From NCBI GenBank assembly GCA_964230215.1, contig CAXRGQ010000014.1:1-64000 (forward strand): a DNA stretch of 64,000 nt, given 5' to 3'. Below, one piece after another: positions 7,051-15,710 of this stretch. Numbering within the stretch: position 1 is the first letter of the stretch; the number at the start of each line of letters is the position of its first letter. Made by a program: the position numbers and the translations under genes. The notes beneath the pieces were generated by a model that saw only the letters and a list, made by a program, of their open reading frames with translations, had not been told where the DNA came from and did no database searches. Origin of the DNA: JAUILH01 sp964230215 (lineage in GTDB: Bacteria; Bacteroidota; Bacteroidia; Flavobacteriales_D; JAUILH01).

Positions 7051-8016
7051 ATGATAGTAGTTACAGGTGCAGCGGGTTTTATAAGTAGCGTTTTGGCAGG
7101 AAAACTGAATGCTGAAGGACATGAGGATTTAGTGTTGGTAGATGATTTTAGTCGAGAAGATAAAACACAGAACTATGAGACAAAATCGTATTCTATGCTT
7201 GTAGATCGAGAGGCATTTCCAGCATGGTTGGAAGAAAATCATGTAGATGTAGAGTTTGTATTTCACCTGGGTGCAAGAACGGATACTACTGAGTTTGATG
7301 TAGAGCTTTTCGACAAACTAAACCTTAATTACACTAAAGCTATTTGGTCTAGCTGTGCCAAGCACGACATTCCATTGTTATATGCATCATCAGCTGCAAC
7401 ATACGGACTAGGGGAGCACGGATACAAGGATGACCATGGTATTGTCGATAAACTAGTTCCGCTAAATCCTTATGGAGACTCAAAAAACGATTTTGATAAA
7501 TGGGCGTTAAAGCAAGATCATAAACCGCCGTATTGGATAGGGATTAAGTTTTTTAATGTTTATGGTCCTAATGAATATCATAAAGGACGCATGGCATCTG
7601 TGATTTTCCATACCTTCAACCAGATTGAGAAAACAGGAGCAATGAAACTATTCCGTTCACATAATCCTGAATTTAAGGACGGCGAGCAATTGAGAGATTT
7701 CATCTATGTGAAAGATGCTGCTGAGGTGCTTTACTTTTTGATGAAGAATCAAAAGCAATCTGGGATTTATAATTTAGGAACTGGTCAAGCGCGCTCGTTT
7801 AATGATTTAGCCATCAACACATTTAAAGCCCTAGGCTTGGAGCCTCAGATTTCGTACATAGATACACCTGCGGATATACGCGATAAATACCAGTATTTTA
7901 CTGAAGCAGATATGTCTAAGTTGCGATCAGTTGGATATGACAAGCCATTTAGTACGCTAGAGGAGGGGGTAGAGGATTATGTGCAGAATTATTTGAGTAA
8001 AAAACAAATATTCTAG
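7051..8016 (+). CDS. hldD: ADP-L-glycero-D-manno-heptose 6-epimerase
   Basis: HldD (RfaD) epimerises ADP-D-glycero-manno-heptose to the L-glycero form used for the lipopolysaccharide inner core. It is an extended short-chain dehydrogenase with a bound NADP. The nucleotide-binding fingerprint TGAAGFI lies at residues 5-11. HLGARTDTTEFD is typical of the family. The catalytic Tyr 141 and Lys 145 are in NPYGDSK, and FFNVYGPNEYHKGRMASV forms the substrate loop. Length (321) is normal. No other heptose genes are adjacent. A plus-strand TATCTTTG box 65 bases upstream gives a plausible promoter. Confidence 0.93.
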   Translation: MIVVTGAAGFISSVLAGKLNAEGHEDLVLVDDFSREDKTQNYETKSYSMLVDREAFPAWLEENHVDVEFVFHLGARTDTTEFDVELFDKLNLNYTKAIWSSCAKHDIPLLYASSAATYGLGEHGYKDDHGIVDKLVPLNPYGDSKNDFDKWALKQDHKPPYWIGIKFFNVYGPNEYHKGRMASVIFHTFNQIEKTGAMKLFRSHNPEFKDGEQLRDFIYVKDAAEVLYFLMKNQKQSGIYNLGTGQARSFNDLAINTFKALGLEPQISYIDTPADIRDKYQYFTEADMSKLRSVGYDKPFSTLEEGVEDYVQNYLSKKQIF

Positions 8017-8021
8017 GCTAT

Positions 8022-8567
8022 TTATCTTCCGAGATTTATTAGGCGTATGCGTCTTGCGCCTACAAACTTGAAATGCCCAAGCTCTGTCTTTTTACCCTCA
8101 TATATGAGTTCAAATGATTCTCGAAAGTGATTCGGAACTTCAATTTCTACTTTATCAAAGTATAGATATGTACTATCGTTAATTCGATGAATTGTCTTAT
8201 CCGCTTCAAGTTCACTCGAATCAACTTGATAATAATATCTGTGCGGATCTAAAATCATTGTGAATGTCGCCGAATCTGGAGCAGGTGTTTTAGAAATGGT
8301 CTTCTCGTAGGTATATTCGTATTGCGTACCATCAGACAATGTAGAATTTAGCTTGGTTTGTTTAACCTTTAGTTTGTAAGTGTATCCCCATTCAAAGTCA
8401 AACCCATCGAGATATTCGATATGAGAATCTGGTGAATCTAAGGTCAACCTTTTAAAGTGCTCATAATTTTGAAATGACATTGTTGGCTCAATGCTTACCG
8501 TTTTACTTGTAACTTGTGCATACATATAATTGTATGTAAAAATAATTAGGACAAGACTTAGTTTCAT
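8022..8567 (-). CDS. secreted protein, possibly DUF4377-like
   Basis: A 181-residue protein with a signal peptide (residues 1-17, ending near YMYAQ). The segment FDFEWGYTYKLKVKQTKL resembles DUF4377-type proteins, in which a cofactor-free beta domain follows an FxYExGYxYxLxV block. That assignment is from memory and weak. The rest is rich in Tyr, Thr and charged residues and ends in Arg-rich GARRIRLINLGR. Its stop lies five bases from the stop of the convergent hldD gene with no obvious terminator between them. Confidence 0.7.
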   Translation of the reverse strand: MKLSLVLIIFTYNYMYAQVTSKTVSIEPTMSFQNYEHFKRLTLDSPDSHIEYLDGFDFEWGYTYKLKVKQTKLNSTLSDGTQYEYTYEKTISKTPAPDSATFTMILDPHRYYYQVDSSELEADKTIHRINDSTYLYFDKVEIEVPNHFRESFELIYEGKKTELGHFKFVGARRIRLINLGR

Positions 8568-8636
8568 GTTTTAGTTTCTAATTTGGATTATATCAAATAT
8601 TAAGCCGTGTTCGAAGAAATTATGGAGGGCTGTTGG

Positions 8637-8972
8637 CTACAGAAGTTTCTTCAAATCTAATAAATAGGCACGCACATTCTCAAGACGCTCAATTGCCTCT
8701 GAGGTTTTGGTAACATCTTCCGGATTGCCTTTGATTTTCTTTTTTGCCCCATCCAAGGTAAATCCACGTTCTTTCACAAGGTGGTATATCAGTTTGAAAC
8801 TCTCAATGTCTTTTGAGGTGAACATCCTATTCCCCTTGGCATTTTTCTTTGGTTTGATAATGTCAAACTCCTTCTCCCAAAACCGGATTAGAGATGGATT
8901 GACATCAAACATCTTAGAAACCTCACCAATAGAGTAAAATAGCTTTTGTGTTGGACGTTCTTTGTAAGGCAT
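8637..8972 (-). CDS. MerR-family transcriptional regulator
   Basis: A 111-residue protein with a MerR-type winged helix at about residues 10-78 (YSIGEVSKMFDVNPSLIRFWEKEF, then the wing with KKNAKGNRMFTSKDIESFKLI), followed by a short helix for dimerisation. There is no effector-binding domain and no cysteine sensor, so the signal is unknown. It lies 92 bases downstream of the M23 peptidase gene on the same strand. The M23 / MerR / alaS neighbourhood is common in Flavobacteriia as I recall it, and cotranscription is plausible. Confidence 0.88.
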   Translation of the reverse strand: MPYKERPTQKLFYSIGEVSKMFDVNPSLIRFWEKEFDIIKPKKNAKGNRMFTSKDIESFKLIYHLVKERGFTLDGAKKKIKGNPEDVTKTSEAIERLENVRAYLLDLKKLL

Positions 8973-9064
8973 ATAATTGATTCTTGCATGAAAATACGCA
9001 ATGTATCCTATAATCGTGCATAAAACTGAAAGTAATTATTAACGAATCACTACTAAACTGCTTG

Positions 9065-10063
9065 TTAACTAAGTGCGTATGTAGCTTTAGAAGCAATCTC
9101 AATCACCCGTTCGTACTCTTCTGGAGATAAATCATTGAAAAAATAGTGTACTGGATCTACTGGTTTGTAGAAGAATCGTTTAGATACGGGATCTTTTACC
9201 TTCTTTCTTACTTCATAATGTAAGTGAGGTCCTGTAGAAACACCAGTATTTCCTACTGTTGCGATAACCTCTCCGCGCTTAACTTTTTGTCCAACTTTTG
9301 TTTTGAATTCGTGACAATGCGCATAGTAGGTTTTGTAACCAAAGCCATGGTCGATAATTACAATCTTGCCATAACCACCCATCCAGTCAACTTTCTCAAC
9401 TACACCATCTCCAGCAGCATAAATATCAGTGCCTACGTCCGCAGTCATGTCAATTCCCGTGTGCATTTTAGGTATACGATATACAGGGTGCATACGCATA
9501 CCAAATCCTGAGGCGATACGGGTTAAATCTTTGTTGTTGATAGGTTGGATAGAGGGAACAGCTGCTAACATGTCTTTTTTAGACTTTGCAAGGTCCTCAA
9601 TTTCATCAAAGGATTTGGATTGGGCGTATAATGCGCGTTCTAACTCATCAATAGCCTTGGCAGTATTAATTACAATGTCTGAACTAGACATTCCCTGGTA
9701 CTTAGCATAGCGATCACTGCCCCCCACCGCTAGGTTGCGCAAATGGTCAGGATATGAATCCATTCCATAGGTTACACGCAGCAAGTTGTTATCCCGTTCC
9801 TTAATATTATCTAATACACGGAGGGCGAATGATGCTTCTTCTTGAAGTGCAAGAAAGTCCTGCTCGAGCTGAGCGTGTTCACGTGCTAATTTTTTGTCTG
9901 CAGGGCGTGGAAAAAGAAATGCACCTAATAGGATACCGCCAGTTACTAGCACCACTGCAGGCAACACTACCAATGTTATGCGCCATAGTTTATCGCGGGT
10001 CGAGAGTTTTACCTCTTCATAACTCAGCGTCTCGGGGTTATATCTATACTTAGTTTTTGCCAC
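9065..10063 (-). CDS. M23 family metallopeptidase (LytM/NlpD-like)
   Basis: A 332-residue, probably envelope-bound endopeptidase or amidase activator acting on peptidoglycan peptide bridges. One membrane segment lies at about residues 30-52, then a coiled coil (about 55-80), a helical linker, and the M23 domain from about residue 180. Zinc motifs are intact: HTGIDMTADVG (His and Asp) and HLHYEVR (second His pair), so it should be catalytically active. The start is GTG at 10063. It is divergent from alaS and upstream of the MerR gene. Confidence 0.92.
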   Translation of the reverse strand: MAKTKYRYNPETLSYEEVKLSTRDKLWRITLVVLPAVVLVTGGILLGAFLFPRPADKKLAREHAQLEQDFLALQEEASFALRVLDNIKERDNNLLRVTYGMDSYPDHLRNLAVGGSDRYAKYQGMSSSDIVINTAKAIDELERALYAQSKSFDEIEDLAKSKKDMLAAVPSIQPINNKDLTRIASGFGMRMHPVYRIPKMHTGIDMTADVGTDIYAAGDGVVEKVDWMGGYGKIVIIDHGFGYKTYYAHCHEFKTKVGQKVKRGEVIATVGNTGVSTGPHLHYEVRKKVKDPVSKRFFYKPVDPVHYFFNDLSPEEYERVIEIASKATYALS

Positions 10064-10182
10064 CTTTGCAGGAATAATATCCCCATGTGAGGAGCGTAAA
10101 TTTACAGAAAAAACCCATAAATTCGCAAACGCTTTCTAGCATTGTAAAAGCGATTTAACAAAAGATAACAGATTAAAGAGAT

Positions 10183-12825
10183 ATGAAGTCAAGTGATATC
10201 AGAAAAGCATTTTTAGAATTTTTTAAATCTAAAGAGCATGATGTGCAGGCATCTGGGCCTATGGTGATGAAGGACGATCCAACCTTGATGTTTACCAATG
10301 CCGGGATGAATCACTTTAAAGATGTCTTTTTAGGGCATGGGGATATCAAGTTTCCCAGAGTCGCTAATTCTCAGAAGTGTTTGCGTGTTTCAGGTAAACA
10401 TAACGACTTGGATGAAGTAGGGGTGGACACTTACCATCACACCATGTTTGAAATGCTGGGGAACTGGTCGTTTGGCGACTACTTTAAGGATGACGCTATA
10501 TCATGGGCTTGGGAGTTGTTAACAGAAGTATATAAGATCGATAAAAACGACCTATATGTAACTGTTTTTGAAGGCGATAAGGAAGATGGCTTATCAGTTG
10601 ATCAAGAAGCAATTGATATCTGGAAGAAACATATTGATGAGAACAGAATCATTCTTGCAAGTAAAAAGGACAATTTCTGGGAAATGGGGGATATCGGTCC
10701 ATGTGGCCCATGCTCGGAAATCCATGTTGATATAAGATCGGAAGAAGATAAGGCTAAGAAATCTGGGAAGGAATTGGTAAATGCGGATCATCCACAGGTA
10801 ATCGAAATATGGAACTTGGTGTTTATGCAGTTCAACAGAATGGCAGATGGAAAACTAGTTCCGCTTCCTGCAAAACACGTGGATACTGGGATGGGCTTTG
10901 AAAGATTGGCAGCAGTGCTTCAAAAAAAGCAGTCTAATTACGACACAGATATTTTTGAGCCGCTTATAAACAAGCTAGAAACCATTTCTGGTCTGAGATA
11001 CAGAATCGTGGATGAATCTGAACACAAACAGCAGAGAGACATAAATATCGCACTACGCGTGGTTGCTGATCATGTTAGAGCTATTGCGTTTTCAATAACT
11101 GATGGGCAACTACCATCTAACACAGGTGCAGGCTATGTTATAAGACGTATTTTGAGGAGAGCGGTGCGCTATGGTTATCAAACCTTAAATTTAAAAGAGC
11201 CATTTATCCATAGATTAGTTCCCGTGATGGCGAAACAAATGGGAGATTACTTCCCTGAGTTGAATAGTCAGAAAGAGCTGGTACAGAAAGTAATTAAAGA
11301 GGAAGAAATCTCCTTTTTTAGAACACTAGAACAAGGTCTAAAAAAGATTGATCAGTTATGCATTCGAGTTAATAATGACAAAGGAACTGAAGTAGCTGGT
11401 CAGGATGTATTTGAACTATATGACACCTATGGGTTTCCGGTTGACTTAACTGAATTAATTGCGAAGGACTATGGCCTAACATTAGATATGTCCGGGTTTA
11501 ATAACTGCTTAAAGGAACAAAAGGATAGATCAAGACAGGCAACTACAGTAGAGGCAGGTGATTGGATTGAGTTGAAGGAAGATGATATCGAGGAATTTGT
11601 TGGTTATGAGCACACCGAAACTAACGTTTATATAACTAAGTATAGAAGGGTAGTAGTTAAAGGTGAAGAACGTTTTCAACTTGTATTTAATCTAACGCCA
11701 TTTTATCCTGAAGGAGGAGGGCAAGTAGGGGATACTGGTGTAATAGAAAATGATCAGGAAACCATTGCCATTCTTACTACGAAGAAGGAAAACAATCAGA
11801 TAATACACATTACAGATACTTTGCCGAGCAACTTGGAGGCCAAGTTCAAGGCAATTGTAGATGGTGAAAAGAGACGACTTTCAACTTCAAATCATACGGC
11901 AACACACTTATTACATGAAGCATTAAGAGAGTTGTTAGGTACACATGTGGAACAAAAAGGATCCTTAGTTTCTCCAAAACATTTAAGGTTTGACTTTTCT
12001 CATTTCGAGAAAGTAAGTGCAGAACAACTTTTGGAAATCGAGAATATGGTTAACGCCAAAATTCGTCAAAATATTCCGCTGGAGGAGTTTAAACGAATGC
12101 CATTGGAGGATGCGAAAGAGATGGGAGCGATGGCGCTCTTTGGTGAAAAGTACGCTGACGTTGTTCGGGTAATAAAGTTTGGATCGTCTGTTGAATTGTG
12201 TGGCGGAACGCATGTGCGTGCAACTGGAGACATTGGGATGATTAAAATTGTGGGTGAATCTGCTGTTGCAGCTGGTGTTAGAAGGATTGAAGCGATTACA
12301 TCTGATAGTGCGTTCGCTTATATTAATGAGCAATTAGAAACGGTTAATCAATTGAATGCACTTTTGAAGAATCCCAAGGACATTGTAAGAGCTATTGAGG
12401 ATTTACAAGAGCAAAATAAGCAGCTTCAAAAAGAGATTGAAGTACTCAATAGAAAGCAGGCAGGGAACGCCAAGGGTGATTTAAAGGCTAGTGCGAAAGA
12501 AATAAACGGTGTTAACTTTATTGCATCTAAGCTTACAATGGATGCAAAAAGCGTGAAGGATCTTGCTTTTCAGTTAAAGAACGAAATAGACAACCTATTC
12601 ATGGTGATTGGAGCTGAGGATAAAGGAAAAGCTACACTAACTATTATGTTGTCCGATAATTTAGTGGAAGACAAAGGTTGGAATGCTGGTGAGCTTATAC
12701 GGTCATGGTCTAAACATATTCAAGGTGGCGGTGGTGGTCAAGCTTTCTTTGCGACAGCTGGAGGCAAGAATCCTGCAGGAATAGATGCTGCATTGGAAGA
12801 AGCTAAGACCTTGGTTGGCGCTTGA
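10183..12825 (+). CDS. alaS: alanine-tRNA ligase
   Basis: AlaS charges tRNA-Ala and edits mischarged Ser and Gly. The order is the class II catalytic domain (1-460; motif 2 around NSQKCLRVSGKHNDLDEVG and the GTGAGYVIRR-like block, here SNTGAGYVIRRILRRAVRYG), the tRNA recognition helices, the editing domain with zinc motif HTATH plus CGGTH, and the oligomerisation/C-Ala domain with a coiled coil and the glycine-rich GGGGGQAFFATAGG near the end. Length 880 is standard. The gene has its own terminator at 12845-12885. Confidence 0.98.
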   Translation: MKSSDIRKAFLEFFKSKEHDVQASGPMVMKDDPTLMFTNAGMNHFKDVFLGHGDIKFPRVANSQKCLRVSGKHNDLDEVGVDTYHHTMFEMLGNWSFGDYFKDDAISWAWELLTEVYKIDKNDLYVTVFEGDKEDGLSVDQEAIDIWKKHIDENRIILASKKDNFWEMGDIGPCGPCSEIHVDIRSEEDKAKKSGKELVNADHPQVIEIWNLVFMQFNRMADGKLVPLPAKHVDTGMGFERLAAVLQKKQSNYDTDIFEPLINKLETISGLRYRIVDESEHKQQRDINIALRVVADHVRAIAFSITDGQLPSNTGAGYVIRRILRRAVRYGYQTLNLKEPFIHRLVPVMAKQMGDYFPELNSQKELVQKVIKEEEISFFRTLEQGLKKIDQLCIRVNNDKGTEVAGQDVFELYDTYGFPVDLTELIAKDYGLTLDMSGFNNCLKEQKDRSRQATTVEAGDWIELKEDDIEEFVGYEHTETNVYITKYRRVVVKGEERFQLVFNLTPFYPEGGGQVGDTGVIENDQETIAILTTKKENNQIIHITDTLPSNLEAKFKAIVDGEKRRLSTSNHTATHLLHEALRELLGTHVEQKGSLVSPKHLRFDFSHFEKVSAEQLLEIENMVNAKIRQNIPLEEFKRMPLEDAKEMGAMALFGEKYADVVRVIKFGSSVELCGGTHVRATGDIGMIKIVGESAVAAGVRRIEAITSDSAFAYINEQLETVNQLNALLKNPKDIVRAIEDLQEQNKQLQKEIEVLNRKQAGNAKGDLKASAKEINGVNFIASKLTMDAKSVKDLAFQLKNEIDNLFMVIGAEDKGKATLTIMLSDNLVEDKGWNAGELIRSWSKHIQGGGGGQAFFATAGGKNPAGIDAALEEAKTLVGA

Positions 12826-12844
12826 TTTAGAATTGTTGATTCGA

Positions 12845-12885
12845 TGAACCTTATCGCAACGATTTAACAAAGGTTCAATTTTTCT
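12845..12885 (+). terminator. intrinsic terminator after alaS
   Basis: Outer arms TGAACCTT (12845-12852) and AAGGTTCA (12870-12877), with an inner ATCG-CAA-CGAT hairpin in the loop, followed by ATTTTT. Confidence 0.65.
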
Positions 12886-12947
12886 GAAAACGTAAATAGT
12901 TTATGTGCTGATGAATGATTTTTGCTGATTCATAGAATTCAGACACA

Positions 12948-13463
12948 ATGGAAGTTTTAAGAGATAGCGAGATTACAAGTCGAATATTTTTAGTTCGCGG
13001 TGAAAAAGTAATGATAGACTCACACTTGTCAGAGCTGTATGACGTACCGACTAAGCGGATTAATGAACAAGTCAAACGAAATGAGGAAAGATTCCCTGAG
13101 GACTTTATGTTTCGGCTTAACGAAAAGGAGTGGGAAAGTTTGCGGTCGCAAATTGCGACCACAAATAATAAACGGAGGACATTGCCTTATGTTTTTACGG
13201 AACACGGTGTATTAATGCTGTCAAGTGTGCTGAACAGCAAGCGCGCTATTGCATTAAACATTCACATTATGCGGGTATATGCAAAATTACGAGCAGCAAT
13301 ATATAGTAATAAGGATGTGCTGCTTAAGCTGAATGAAATAGAGAAACAAGTAGGCAATAATGATGCACGTATTGACAAGATTATTAAATTTCTACAACAG
13401 TTTACACGTGAGCAAACCGCTCCGCGACCTAGTGTAGGTTATAAAAGAGCAAACGAAAAATGA
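12948..13463 (+). CDS. ORF6N-domain DNA-binding protein (KilA-N-associated, phage-type)
   Basis: ORF6N domains are found in phage antirepressor and regulatory proteins, and in many bacterial chromosomal genes of unknown role. The domain covers residues 1-110, with the expected blocks VMIDSHLSELYDVPTKRINEQVKRN, FPEDFMFRL and LPYVFTEHGVLMLSSVL, ending in RAIALNIHIMRVYAKLR. A coiled coil with DARIDKIIKFLQQF follows, probably for oligomerisation. It sits alone between alaS and a convergent NtrC-type gene, with stops only 10 bases apart. It has no prophage neighbours. The biological role is unknown. Confidence 0.85.
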   Translation: MEVLRDSEITSRIFLVRGEKVMIDSHLSELYDVPTKRINEQVKRNEERFPEDFMFRLNEKEWESLRSQIATTNNKRRTLPYVFTEHGVLMLSSVLNSKRAIALNIHIMRVYAKLRAAIYSNKDVLLKLNEIEKQVGNNDARIDKIIKFLQQFTREQTAPRPSVGYKRANEK

Positions 13464-13473
13464 ATAGTAAGTC

Positions 13474-14643
13474 CTAGTGCTTAGGCGTAACGTAAAGCTC
13501 AATGTCTTTCTCAGTTATTTCCTCATCACAAAGAATCATCAATCGTTCAATTACATTGCGTAATTCACGAATGTTTCCTGTCCAATTAACTTCTTGAAGT
13601 GCCTTCATGCCCTTGTCTGTGAAAGATAATTCAGGCATGTTTTGTTCTGCAGCCACCTGCTTAATAAAGTGTTCTGCTAGCACAGGGATGTCATCGCGTC
13701 TATCGTTTAAAGATGGAACGTGAATCAAAATCACACCCAATCTATGGTATAAATCTTCTCGGAAATTACCTTGTTCAATTTCATGACGAAGATCTTTATT
13801 GGTAGCTGCAACAACACGGACATCCACTTTTAATTCTTTTTCGCCTCCAACTCGTGTAATTTTATTTTCTTGAAGTGCACGAAGAACTTTTGCCTGTGCA
13901 GATGCACTCATGTCACCAATTTCATCTAAGAATAACGTTCCACCATCCGCTTGCTCGAATTTACCTTTTCGTTGTTTGTGCGCAGATGTAAACGCACCTT
14001 TTTCATGACCAAACAACTCACTCTCAATTAATTCTGATGGAATTGCGGCACAGTTAACCTCAATAAAAGGACATTTGCTACGGTTACTGTTTTTATGTAA
14101 TTGACGTGCAACCAGTTCTTTACCCGAACCATTGCCACCAGTAATCAACACTCGCGCATCTGTTGGCGCAACTTTACCGATCATTTGCTTGATTGCGGTA
14201 ATCGTTGCCGATTCACCAATAATGTCTGAAGATTTACCTTTATCAACCTTTTGCTTAAGAACCTTAGTTTCTGTAACTAAGTCCTTTTTCTCCATTGCAT
14301 TTCTGATGGTTACCAGAATACGGTTGAGGTCAAGTGGTTTTTGAATAAAATCATACGCACCAATCTTCAAAGCTTCAACTGCAGTTTCTACATTACCGTG
14401 CCCAGAAATCATTACAACAGGCATTTCGAATCCCTTTTCTTGAATTTTTTCAAGTAGCTCCATCCCGTCCATTTTAGGCATCTTGATGTCACAAAGAACA
14501 ATGTCGTAAGTGTTCTTTTCCAACATTCCAAGACCTATCTGTCCATCTTCCGCTTCATCCACTTCAAACTTCTCGTATTCTAAAATCTCTTTTAGCGTAC
14601 TTCTAATCGGTCTTTCATCATCGATAACTAAAATCTTTGCCAT
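13474..14643 (-). CDS. sigma-54-dependent response regulator (NtrC type) lacking the Fis DNA-binding domain
   Basis: A receiver domain (1-120; acidic pocket Asp 8/Asp 9, phosphoacceptor Asp 52, FIQKPLD with the conserved Lys) is joined to an AAA+ activator domain (about 145-380). The Walker A is GGNGSGKE, the sigma-54 contact loop is GAFTSA rather than GAFTGA, and the Walker B is GGTLFLDEIGD; the Arg finger and WTGNIREL sensor 2 follow. The protein stops nine residues after the AAA+ fold, so the usual C-terminal helix-turn-helix (40-60 residues) is missing. It would have to activate from solution or through a partner. Similar short forms are common in Flavobacteriia as far as I recall. No sensor kinase is adjacent. 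Confidence 0.92.
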   Translation of the reverse strand: MAKILVIDDERPIRSTLKEILEYEKFEVDEAEDGQIGLGMLEKNTYDIVLCDIKMPKMDGMELLEKIQEKGFEMPVVMISGHGNVETAVEALKIGAYDFIQKPLDLNRILVTIRNAMEKKDLVTETKVLKQKVDKGKSSDIIGESATITAIKQMIGKVAPTDARVLITGGNGSGKELVARQLHKNSNRSKCPFIEVNCAAIPSELIESELFGHEKGAFTSAHKQRKGKFEQADGGTLFLDEIGDMSASAQAKVLRALQENKITRVGGEKELKVDVRVVAATNKDLRHEIEQGNFREDLYHRLGVILIHVPSLNDRRDDIPVLAEHFIKQVAAEQNMPELSFTDKGMKALQEVNWTGNIRELRNVIERLMILCDEEITEKDIELYVTPKH

Positions 14644-14678
14644 GCTATTGATTTATTTTGCTTCTAAATTAATAATTC

Positions 14679-14703
14679 TTAAGAGACCTGCTGTATCTCT
14701 TAA
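14679..14703. terminator. hairpin downstream of ppx/gppA, possible terminator
   Basis: TTAAGAGA and TCTCTTAA around a 9-base loop between the NtrC-type gene and the Ppx/GppA gene. There is no strong T-tract, so a regulatory role is equally possible. Confidence 0.3.
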
Positions 14704-14777
14704 ACAATAAAAACAGATGTCCAATAATTAGACCAAGGAGCTTTTATTTACGTGTTTAGTGGTATAAATTAGCTCAA

Positions 14778-15710
14778 CTACTGGTCTGCGACAGAAGAAA
14801 TTTCAAACATTAAGCCTTCTTTCAAGGCATGCTTGGATACATGCATAGAATGAATGTTTGCATGTGAAACTACATGATTTGTGAGTAATCCACTAATCAC
14901 AATCATGTCAGCACGCATTGGTAGCATACCAGGTGTGTCAAGTCTATCTTGTAGATTTGATTTTAAAAGAAACTGATACTGAGAATCAAATTCATTGAGA
15001 TTAATTTCGTGGTAATCAGCTGATTCAAATTCATCGAACTTTTGGTGCTTATGGAAAATCACCTCAGCAAAGGTGTCGAAAGAGCCCGAAGATCCAATTA
15101 AACTAGATATTTCATGCTCTTTGCATTTTGCGTATAAATCGTCAAGTTGCGAATCAAAGTGTGCGTTTATTGTGTCAATTTCTTCTTCTGTGATTGGGTC
15201 TGATGGCTGAAAGGTCTCTTTTAATCGAGATGCACCAAGTTTATAGCTCTTTTTCCATTTGAAGCGATCCGAATTACCTATAATAAACTCAGTACTTCCA
15301 CCTCCAATGTCCATAATCAGAACATCTTCTGGACAAGGTATGTTGTGAATTACACCTTTCCAAATTAGTTCAGCTTCCCTGTCTCCATCAATTACCTCTA
15401 CGTCCAAATTAAATGCAGTTTTTAGCTCTTTTAAAAGCTCCAGGCCATTATTAGTAGACCTAATCCCTGAGGTAGCAACAGCTTTTATGTGGTCACATTT
15501 TAAGTCTGAAATGCGCTTCATATGATTATTGATGCCGTTAATCGCACGTTGGTAGGGGATAGGTGCAATAGTGTTGTTCGCTAAACCTCCTTCACCAAGC
15601 TTAACAATTTCTCGCTCTTTTGCGATTACATTGATGTCACTGCCATTCTTATCTGCAATTAACAGGTTAAATGTGTTTGTACCAAGATCTAAGATTGCTA
15701 TTCTGCTCAT
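14778..15710 (-). CDS. Ppx/GppA family exopolyphosphatase or pppGpp phosphatase
   Basis: Members release phosphate from polyphosphate or from the pppGpp 5' end in the cytoplasm. The ASKHA phosphate-binding loops are present: AILDLGTNTFNLLIAD at the N-terminus, EREIVKLGEGG, and VLIMDIGGGSTEFIIG, then GASRLKE. The chosen start is the ATG at 15710, which overlaps the permease stop by one base (TGATG); the longer frame to 15737 has no family residues. At 310 residues it is the short two-domain form, lacking the C-terminal HD-like region of E. coli Ppx. Sequence cannot decide between Ppx and GppA. It is cotranscribed with the ABC transporter upstream. Confidence 0.9.
   Translation of the reverse strand: MSRIAILDLGTNTFNLLIADKNGSDINVIAKEREIVKLGEGGLANNTIAPIPYQRAINGINNHMKRISDLKCDHIKAVATSGIRSTNNGLELLKELKTAFNLDVEVIDGDREAELIWKGVIHNIPCPEDVLIMDIGGGSTEFIIGNSDRFKWKKSYKLGASRLKETFQPSDPITEEEIDTINAHFDSQLDDLYAKCKEHEISSLIGSSGSFDTFAEVIFHKHQKFDEFESADYHEINLNEFDSQYQFLLKSNLQDRLDTPGMLPMRADMIVISGLLTNHVVSHANIHSMHVSKHALKEGLMFEISSVADQ

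Noticed and set aside
9224..9710. Plus-strand frames opposite the M23 peptidase gene
   Set aside because: No recognisable motifs; the minus-strand M23 domain has all zinc ligands, so these are shadows.
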